Below, piece after piece: positions 6,153 through 10,923 of a stretch of 10,923 bases of DNA. The stretch lies in contig JAJZWQ010000112.1 in the NCBI GenBank assembly GCA_021846605.1, positions 1 through 10,923 of the forward strand. The letters run 5' to 3'. The position numbers were made by a program, and so were the translations under genes. Numbering within the stretch: position 1 is the stretch's first letter; every line of letters begins with the position of its first letter. Source of the DNA: Bacillota bacterium (GTDB taxonomy: Bacteria > Bacillota_E > RBS10-35 > JAJYVN01). The notes beneath the pieces were generated by a model. That model ran no database searches and was not told the origin of the DNA. It saw only the letters and a list, made by a program, of their open reading frames with translations.

Positions 6153-6183
6153 ATTATAGCCCCTGCGTCGCCCCCGTCGTCAA
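6153..6183 (-). promoter_or_regulatory. Promoter of the T-box operon
   Basis: TTGACG (6183-6178) and a consensus TATAAT (6158-6153) on the minus strand are 19 bp apart, slightly longer than the sigma-A optimum. The predicted start near 6147 lies just before the T-box stem I. Confidence 0.8.
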
Positions 6184-6189
6184 CCGTCA

Positions 6190-6425
6190 TCGCGGACCAC
6201 ATGCGCGCAGGGGAGCGCGAGGCGGGGTCCAAATCCGAGCAGCGCCCCGGCTGGCGGCCCCGGGGGTAGCGCGCCGTGAGCCGGACGACCCGGCGGGGGC
6301 GGGCCGCCCCACCCCCGCCGGGCGCCGGATCCAGCGCTGGCCGCGCATCTCCCGGATCCCCCCGGCCCGCTGCGCCATCCAGCGCAGGGTCCGGTCCGCA
6401 AGCGCGGGGAGCCGCCCCCTCCCTT
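6190..6425. other. GC-rich spacer without a convincing gene
   Basis: The spacer lies between the T-box promoter (minus) and the extended -10 upstream of HEARO copy 2 (plus). A minus-strand frame of 63 codons (MAQRAGGIREMRGQRW onwards, 6378-6187) is open but has no RBS and an arginine/alanine-rich composition typical of chance frames. I see no structured element beyond short GC inverted repeats. Confidence 0.5.
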
Positions 6426-6426
6426 G

Positions 6427-6435
6427 TGGTATAAT
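6427..6435 (+). promoter_or_regulatory. Extended -10 upstream of HEARO copy 2
   Basis: TGG directly precedes a consensus TATAAT (6430-6435), an extended -10. Transcription would start near 6442 and enter the HEARO-like repeat at 6482 after about 40 nt, which would include the ~16-nt presumptive guide region. A perfect TTGACA follows at 6449-6454 but has no matching -10 downstream. Copy 1 has no comparable promoter. Confidence 0.55.
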
Positions 6436-6481
6436 CTAGGAGTGCACCTTGACAACGGAGCGTAGCGGGTTCGGGCGGAGA

Positions 6482-6672
6482 GTCTGCCGCCCGGTAAAAT
6501 GCTCGCAGCACAACCGGAGAGGAGACGCCGCCCAAAGGCACCGGCTTGCCGGAAAACCGCTCGGCACATGGCTCCGGATCGCTCCTCTCCTTGCCGGGAT
6601 GGCTACACGCGCCCCCAGCGGGTCGCCGTCAACCGGCCGAACGTCCAGCGATCCAGCCGAACAAGCCGTCGG
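6482..6672 (+). ncRNA. HEARO / IscB omega-RNA-like structured RNA, copy 2
   Basis: This is the second copy of the 192-nt repeat, in the same orientation as copy 1. Relative to copy 1 it lacks one T and one G in the loop after GGAAAACCGC and gains one C after GGGTCG. The hairpin at about 6608-6626 carries an A-to-C change that breaks a pair, so this copy may be drifting. No IscB frame follows. A short hairpin CGGC/GCCG (6667-6683), resembling an IS200/IS605 end, comes almost at once, and the minus-strand FMN-protein gene ends at 6718. The presumptive guide is about 6466-6481. The assignment rests on remembered HEARO features and on the repeat structure. Confidence 0.7.
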
Positions 6673-6684
6673 CTTCAGCCGGCG
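6667..6684. repeat. Hairpin at the 3' edge of HEARO copy 2
   Basis: CGGC pairs with GCCG around TTCA, with partial outer pairing. The loop and core match the hairpins at 2707-2727 and 2874-2894, so this may be the right end of a stand-alone HEARO element whose IscB gene was lost. The outer boundary cannot be fixed from one copy. Confidence 0.45.
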
Positions 6685-6717
6685 ATCACGGCACCCGGCC
6701 TGGAGCCCCTACGCCCG

Positions 6718-8184
6718 TCAGCGGCCGGCGGCTTCCTCGGGCCGCACTGCCTCCCCCGCCTCCTGGGCGTGCCGGCGCCAGGCCAGGCGCACACCGCACA
6801 GGCTGGCCGACGCCGGATCGAGGGCGACCAGATCAGTGCGGTCCAGGGCGTGGACATCCGTCTTGCCCAGGGTCTGCACCACGTAGCGCATCTCGGTCAC
6901 CGCCGACTCCAGGTAGTTGGCCAGGCTGCGGGCCCCACGCTCCACGTCCAGGGCGGCGTTCCAGCGGTGGCCGGCCGAGTGCATGACCAGGTCGCAGGTG
7001 GGCTCCCAGGGGAGCGCCTTCTTGGCCTGCTCGGCCAGCATAGCGATGATCGCCACCGTGCCGATGTACACCGCGTCGGCGCCCAGCGCCAGCGCTTTGA
7101 GGCAGCGACCCGGCGAGGTGATCTGGCCCGCGGCGATCAGCGTGACGGCGTCGCGCCGCCCGGCCTGCCGCAGATAATCGTCGGCGCGCACCAACCCGTG
7201 CATGGTGGGCAGCCCGACGTCGTCCTGGAGGGCCGCCGGTCCCCCGTGCGTACCCCCCTCGGCCCCGTCGATCGTGACGAAGTCCACACCGGCATCGAGC
7301 AGCACCTCCAGGTCCTGCTCGATGTAGTCGCTGACGCCGAGTTTGGCGCCCACGGGAACCGGGTAGTCCTGTTTGAGCCTGCGGACCATGGCGACGAACG
7401 CCTCGGGGGAGTCGACCCCCCGGAAGCGCGTGGCGACCTGGGCGCGCTCCCCGTCCTCCAGGCCGTAGACCGCGCGCATCCGCGCGTTGATTGCCCCGTC
7501 GTTAGGTTCGGTTCGCATGGCGGCGGCCGCCTGCGCCCCCTGCCCCAGGTGGATCTCGATCGCGTCCCCCCAGCGCAGCAGCTCCGGCCGCTGCATCGTC
7601 CCGTTGGCCCACAGCCCGCGGTGGTGCTGCACGATCAGGCGGTCGGCGGCCTGCCGCTCCTCGGGCAGGTAGGATTCGCCCGAGTTGGTGGCCGTGCCGG
7701 CGCGGTTGGCCCCCTTGGCCAGGGCGAGCTTGGCCTGGACGGAGAGCGCGCTGCCGTAGGACATTCCGGCGATCAGGATGGGGATGTCCAGGTGGAGGGG
7801 CTTTTGGGCGCGGGGGCCGATCACCGTGCGCATCTCGATCTGCTCGCCCTCGGGCGTGGGCATCCGGGGGCGAAGGTACACGGGTTGGAAGTACAGTTGC
7901 TGCCAGGGTGAGGGCTGCAGGGGCGACCCCATGGGGCGTTGCAGCGCGCCGCCGCCGCTGGAGCGCAACTGCGTCTCCACGAAGATCTGCGGGCCGACGT
8001 GCCGCATCACGGTCCACATGCTGGCCAGGTTCTTGGTGTAGGGGTCCCGCACCATGCGTTCCAGGAAGGGGCCGAGCAGGCCCCGCACCATCTGGCGCAT
8101 GGCCGGACGCCAGCAGACGACCATCAGGGCGCCCAGCACCGCCAGTGCGGCCAGGGCGGCCAGGAACGCTGTCCAGAAGGACAC
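6718..8184 (-). CDS. Membrane-anchored FMN-binding glutamate synthase-domain protein
   Basis: This 488-residue protein has one N-terminal membrane helix (residues ~4-24, FWTAFLAALAALAVLGALMVV). It is followed by the FMN/TIM-barrel domain of the glutamate synthase large subunit: IPILIAGMSYGSALS (134-148), TATNSGESYLPEE (164-176), ANGTMQRPE, PVGAKLG (277-283), TIDGAEGGTHGGP (304-316), AAGQITSPG (351-359) and LGADAVYIGT (367-376). The CxxxxxC cysteines that hold the [3Fe-4S] cluster in GltB are absent after IGT, and there is no glutaminase domain. It is therefore a stand-alone FMN oxidoreductase, not a full glutamate synthase, and its substrate is unknown. I chose GTG 8184 because GGGAGG lies nine bases upstream and the membrane helix begins there. 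The isomerase-family gene lies upstream, 109 bp away. Confidence 0.88.
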   Translation of the reverse strand: MSFWTAFLAALAALAVLGALMVVCWRPAMRQMVRGLLGPFLERMVRDPYTKNLASMWTVMRHVGPQIFVETQLRSSGGGALQRPMGSPLQPSPWQQLYFQPVYLRPRMPTPEGEQIEMRTVIGPRAQKPLHLDIPILIAGMSYGSALSVQAKLALAKGANRAGTATNSGESYLPEERQAADRLIVQHHRGLWANGTMQRPELLRWGDAIEIHLGQGAQAAAAMRTEPNDGAINARMRAVYGLEDGERAQVATRFRGVDSPEAFVAMVRRLKQDYPVPVGAKLGVSDYIEQDLEVLLDAGVDFVTIDGAEGGTHGGPAALQDDVGLPTMHGLVRADDYLRQAGRRDAVTLIAAGQITSPGRCLKALALGADAVYIGTVAIIAMLAEQAKKALPWEPTCDLVMHSAGHRWNAALDVERGARSLANYLESAVTEMRYVVQTLGKTDVHALDRTDLVALDPASASLCGVRLAWRRHAQEAGEAVRPEEAAGR

Positions 8185-8247
8185 GCGCACACACCTCCCG
8201 GCCACAGGCTGCCCGCCACGCGGGCACCTATGCCGGCAGGCGCGGCA

Positions 8248-8274
8248 GGGGCGGGGGCCGCAAGCCCCCGCCCC
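8248..8274. terminator. GC hairpin after the isomerase-family gene
   Basis: GGGGCGGGGG pairs perfectly with CCCCCGCCCC around a 7-base loop, 20 bp past the stop of the upstream minus-strand gene and about 64 bp before the start of the FMN-protein gene. No T-run follows on either strand, so it may attenuate transcription or protect a 3' end and need not be an efficient terminator. Confidence 0.5.
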
Positions 8275-8293
8275 GCGCGCTCTCCCGTCCTGG

Positions 8294-9088
8294 TCAGTCG
8301 CGGTCCGGGAAGGCCACGCGCACCCGCTGCAACGACTCCACGGGCGGCAGGGACGGCCCGTATTCCAGGCCGACGTAGCCGCTGTACCCGGTAGAGGCGA
8401 TGGCGTCAAACACCGGCCGGTAGTCCACCTCGCCCGCGTCGGGCTCGTGGCGGCCGGGCACTCCGGCGACGTGGTAGTACGTGATGAGGTCGTGGTGCCT
8501 GCGGATGGTCGACACCAGATCGTCGCCCATCACGGCCATGTGATACAGGTCGTACAGCACCTTGACCGCCGGCGACCCGACCGCCTCCACGACGGCGAAG
8601 GCCTTGGCCCGGGTGTCGCACCAGCAGTCCTTGTGGTCGACGCGGCTGTTCAGCGGCTCGATCGCGGCATTGACCCCTCCCTGCTCTAGGCGGGGGGCGA
8701 GCATGCGCAGGGTCGCCACCATCTCGTCGTGGTAGCGCTGCTCGCTCCAGCCCGCCTGCAGGCTGGCCGGCACCATCACCAGGTTCTTGCACCCCAGCGA
8801 CTGGGCGATGCCGATGGCCCTGTCGACGTCGGTGGTCAACCGCTCCCAGTCGGCCTCGCTGATCAGGCTGGGCCGGCCGGCGGCCCCGGGCACGCCCCCG
8901 GTGGCCCCGCCCATGCACGTGACCTCCAGCCCCGTCTCGGCCCGCAGTTGGACAGCCTCTGCGGCGTCGTGGGCCCGCCAGTTGAACTCGCCGCCCTGAT
9001 ACCCGAGGCTGCGGCTACCGCTCCAGCGAGCGGCGAAAGGCCGGTCGTGCAGGTGGGGCTCCAGGTGCACCGCGATGCGCAGCATCAT
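8294..9088 (-). CDS. Hydroxypyruvate isomerase-family TIM-barrel protein
   Basis: A 264-residue member of the xylose isomerase-like TIM-barrel superfamily, closest by eye to hydroxypyruvate isomerase (Hyi). Diagnostic stretches are FAARWSGSRSLGYQGGEF (about 18-35), IEPLNSRVDHKDCW (143-156), VLYDLYHM (177-184), VAGVPGRHEPDAGEVDY (207-223) and GYVGLEYGP (237-245). Glu144 and Glu242 sit where the paired active-site glutamates of Hyi lie, with Asp180 and His183 as likely metal ligands. Hyi interconverts hydroxypyruvate and tartronate semialdehyde, but related epimerases look alike, so the substrate is uncertain. I chose ATG 9088 because conserved sequence begins there and AAGGGGAT precedes it; the frame upstream to 9316 is low-quality sequence. 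Likely in the same direction of transcription as the FMN protein. Confidence 0.88.
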   Translation of the reverse strand: MMLRIAVHLEPHLHDRPFAARWSGSRSLGYQGGEFNWRAHDAAEAVQLRAETGLEVTCMGGATGGVPGAAGRPSLISEADWERLTTDVDRAIGIAQSLGCKNLVMVPASLQAGWSEQRYHDEMVATLRMLAPRLEQGGVNAAIEPLNSRVDHKDCWCDTRAKAFAVVEAVGSPAVKVLYDLYHMAVMGDDLVSTIRRHHDLITYYHVAGVPGRHEPDAGEVDYRPVFDAIASTGYSGYVGLEYGPSLPPVESLQRVRVAFPDRD

Positions 9089-9590
9089 GCCATCCCCTTG
9101 TCTGAGAAATCGGGACCCGAGGCGGGAAGTGGTGCGCGTGGAACACCACCGCCGCCGAGGCGTGCGCCAACGCCGGGGCCGAAGGCGGTCCCATGTCGTC
9201 TTTCTTCGACTTCGGCCGTCCGCTCCTGCCTCCGCACGCAGGATCTTTCGCTGCCAGCCGTCCCAGCCCGCGCCCAAAGCCGGGCCTGAACGTCGCCTAT
9301 GGGTAATGGTAAGCATACTGGCACGCCAATCCGTAATGCCGTCATCGCATTGGGATCTATGCGTCAGCGCCCTGTGACGCGGCGGTGGATCGGCGCTCGT
9401 ATAGCAAGATTCGTGCCGTCAGGGTATCCCAGTGCCGTCTTCTACTGCCCGGACGGGCTTGGTGTCGGCCAACCGTCCCGCGCCGACGGCCGTTCATGCG
9501 CCTGCTGCGTGCCGCTCACTGGCAGCGTGAAGACCGCCCGCGTAGACCGGCTCAGGCCCCCGCACGTATACTCACCTGGGGGGTGGGCAC
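9089..9590. other. Spacer with a shift to lower GC, no convincing gene
   Basis: The spacer lies between the divergent isomerase-family gene (minus) and the toxin-antitoxin pair (plus). From about 9290 to 9450 the sequence is visibly less GC-rich than the rest of the window, as often seen where genes have been acquired. Open frames cross it but lack an RBS or conserved sequence. A weak minus-strand promoter for the isomerase-family gene (TTGGCG at about 9333, TACCCA 18 bp on) is possible but not firm. Confidence 0.5.
9543..9572 (+). promoter_or_regulatory. Promoter of the toxin-antitoxin pair
   Basis: TAGACC (9543-9548) and TATACT (9567-9572) are separated by 18 bp, followed by a GGGGGG ribosome-binding tract eight bases before ATG 9591. 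CCCCC and GGGGG runs flank the -10 as an imperfect inverted repeat, a plausible operator for autoregulation by the antitoxin; that last point is inference. Confidence 0.55.
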
Positions 9591-9821
9591 ATGGCTATCG
9601 CCGTGGACAAAGGACAACGGGACCTGCACGCTTTGGTGGATCGGCTGCCTGCCGACGCGCGGGAAGCGGCTTGGCGTGTTCTGTCTGCCCTTGTCGCCGA
9701 GGGGGAGCATGACACCGACCCTCTCTCTCCCGAGGAAGAGACCGCCGAGGAACAGGGTTGGCGTGAGTGCCAGGCTGGAAAAGGCGTGCCCCTTCGGCAA
9801 GCACGGTCGCATCGTGCCTAG
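9591..9821 (+). CDS. Antitoxin of a type II toxin-antitoxin pair
   Basis: A 76-residue acidic protein located directly before a RelE/ParE toxin gene and overlapping it by eight bases. The N-terminal part (DLHALVDRLPADAREAAWRVLSALV) forms helices of the kind that dimerise or bind DNA. The C-terminal part (DPLSPEEETAEEQGWRECQAGKGVPL) matches the toxin-wrapping tail commonly seen in antitoxins of RelE/ParE toxins (DPLSPEE...GW...Y/C..G...PL). It should neutralise the toxin and repress the shared promoter. The start ATG has a strong purine tract upstream. Confidence 0.75.
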   Translation: MAIAVDKGQRDLHALVDRLPADAREAAWRVLSALVAEGEHDTDPLSPEEETAEEQGWRECQAGKGVPLRQARSHRA

Positions 9822-10083
9822 TCCCGCCTGGGAGATCATCGTATCCCCTGCGGCGCTGAATGGGCTCCCCGCGCTCCCCGCACGCGAACGCCAACGTATA
9901 GAGGACGCAATGGCCGGGCTAGAGGCGGGGCCACGTGACGGTGGCGGGAAGCCCTTGCACGGCAGGCCACAATGGAGTCTGCGGGTAGGCGGTCGGCGCG
10001 TGCTGTTCCGGGTGGACGGCCCCGCCCACACAATCTATGTAACCGCCGTAGGCACTCGCGGTGACGTTTACAAGAAGCCCTGA
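9814..10083 (+). CDS. RelE/ParE-family toxin
   Basis: An 89-residue basic protein starting at GTG 9814 inside the end of the antitoxin gene, so the two are translationally coupled. It has the RelE/ParE order: WEIIVSPAA at the start, a helical pair LPALPARERQRIEDAMAGL, a conserved KPLHGRPQWSLRVGGRRVLFRVD centre with arginines typical of the active face, and a closing strand IYVTAVGTRGDVYKK. Family members are ribosome-dependent mRNA endoribonucleases (RelE) or gyrase poisons (ParE); the YKK ending and R-x-G-x-RVLF core favour RelE-like, but this is not certain. The frame is open upstream to 9385, but that part is not conserved. Confidence 0.85.
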   Translation: MPSPAWEIIVSPAALNGLPALPARERQRIEDAMAGLEAGPRDGGGKPLHGRPQWSLRVGGRRVLFRVDGPAHTIYVTAVGTRGDVYKKP

Positions 10084-10126
10084 TCCAGGTGACGACCGCC
10101 CTCGTGTGTGCGGCCGTTCCGAACCG

Positions 10127-10795
10127 TCAGCGCTCCAGCCCCATCTCCCGCTGCCGTTCACGGCGGCCCTTCTCCTCGGCCGCCTCGGCGGCATGCATCC
10201 GGGCCAACTCGGCCCGCGCCGCCGCGCGCCGGTCCGCGCGTTGCAGCGCGGAGTGCGCCCCGCGCAGCACGCCCGCCGCGCTTTGCCGCACCTCGCGGGC
10301 CTGTTCGCGTGCCGACCGCACTTCGGCCCGCTGATGCTGAGCCGCCGCCTTCAGCACGGCCTGGGCGATCCGGTCGCGCACGTCGTCGCGGGCTTTGCCC
10401 CATGCGGCGTCTCCGGCCTGCGGCTGGCCGTTGTACAGGGAGGTCGGGTCGCGGGTGGACCGTTCCAGCCCGGCCAGGGCCGGCCGCTCCAGAACCCAGT
10501 CCGCAATGGCGCGTGCGTCGGCTTTCACGACCGCCGTCATGTATGCCAGGGCAACGCGGCCCTTGCCCGGCATGCGGGGCGCCAGGGCCTGGATCTTGCC
10601 TCCCAGCTCCCGCATGTCTTCGTGGCTGAAGGCGGGCGGGAGCTTGCCGGCAGAGGGATCTGCGGCCTCGGACTGGAGCGTCAGCCGGCGCATCTGGGCC
10701 AGGTTGTGCCGGCCGACCGCGACCAGCGTGTCGCGCGCAGCCGTCCGCTCTGCCGCCAGCTGCGCCCGGAGCGGGCCAAACACCTCCCGGGCCAC
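10127..10795 (-). CDS. Hypothetical helical, charged protein
   Basis: This 222-residue protein is not recognised. It is rich in Ala, Arg, Glu and Gln. From about residue 140 to the end it reads as long helices with a coiled-coil look (AQAVLKAAAQHQRAEVRSAREQAREV, later AEAAEEKGRRERQREMGLER). The middle (FSHEDMRELGGKIQALAPRMPGKGRVALAYMTAVVKA) is helical with a conserved-looking GKGR turn. No membrane segment or signal peptide is seen. Neighbouring mobile-type genes make a plasmid, phage or integrated-element origin plausible. GTG 10795 is the first start in frame but has no RBS. Another minus frame from ATG 10872 (MDAPLAGSEAAVPPLEV onwards) runs into the same place, so a one-base frameshift near 10795-10805 may have split the gene. 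Confidence 0.55.
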   Translation of the reverse strand: MAREVFGPLRAQLAAERTAARDTLVAVGRHNLAQMRRLTLQSEAADPSAGKLPPAFSHEDMRELGGKIQALAPRMPGKGRVALAYMTAVVKADARAIADWVLERPALAGLERSTRDPTSLYNGQPQAGDAAWGKARDDVRDRIAQAVLKAAAQHQRAEVRSAREQAREVRQSAAGVLRGAHSALQRADRRAAARAELARMHAAEAAEEKGRRERQREMGLER

Positions 10796-10923
10796 GGCGC
10801 GCCAGCTGCAGTGTGCCGTCGCTTACCTCGAGTGGGGGCACCGCAGCCTCGCTGCCAGCTAGTGGCGCGTCCATCAAGTTCTGGCATGAGGTGATCGTTC
10901 GTTTTCTGTGAAGCCAAGGGTGA

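Noticed and set aside
6442..6466. Seven-codon frame GTG...TAG after TATAAT
   Set aside because: It is too short to judge, and its apparent ribosome-binding site overlaps its own start codon.
6499..7911. 470-codon plus-strand frame running from HEARO copy 2, as an IscB candidate
   Set aside because: It has no RuvC or HNH motifs and is antisense to the FMN-protein gene over most of its length.

Overview
The window is about 70% G+C, with frequent GTG starts and Shine-Dalgarno-like purine tracts. A T-box riboswitch controls an aromatic amino acid operon, which points to a high-GC member of the Bacillota (Symbiobacterium, Thermaerobacter or Sulfobacillus-like lineages). That placement is inference. 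There are no rRNA or tRNA genes and no CRISPR array.

Layout. 1-683: no convincing gene, only a 7-bp tandem repeat, a GC hairpin and debris that could be a decayed minus-strand gene. 684-1403 (-): exported cysteine-rich protein, divergent from a Nudix hydrolase at 1583-2065 (+). 2079-2455 (-): frameshifted, shortened DinB/DUF1572-type pseudogene. 2488-2904: mobile-element cluster, with a HEARO/IscB omega-RNA-like repeat followed by a remnant of an IS200/IS605 TnpB element of which only 14 codons and the right end survive. 2905-6183 (-): tyrosine-type T-box leader and a three-gene operon (DAHP synthase, ACT-containing prephenate dehydrogenase, class I methyltransferase). 6190-6481: spacer with a strong extended -10. 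6482-6684: second HEARO-like copy in the same orientation. 6718-9088 (-): membrane-anchored FMN glutamate-synthase-domain protein and, upstream of it, a hydroxypyruvate isomerase-family protein. 9089-9590: spacer with lower GC. 9591-10083 (+): overlapping toxin-antitoxin pair (RelE/ParE toxin). 10127-10795 (-): unrecognised helical, charged protein, perhaps frameshifted at its 5' end.

How the parts work together. The DAHP synthase commits carbon to the shikimate pathway and the prephenate dehydrogenase diverts prephenate to tyrosine. The T-box specifier reads as UAC (Tyr), so the operon should be expressed when tRNA-Tyr is uncharged. The role of the third gene, a methyltransferase, is unknown.

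The most interesting content is the mobile RNA layer. Two ~192-nt copies of the same structured-RNA-like sequence, about 96% identical and neither with an IscB gene, lie in direct orientation on either side of the aromatic operon. One is joined to an almost empty TnpB element that ends inside the stop codon of the methyltransferase gene. They look like stand-alone guide-RNA elements that would need nucleases or transposases supplied from elsewhere in the genome.
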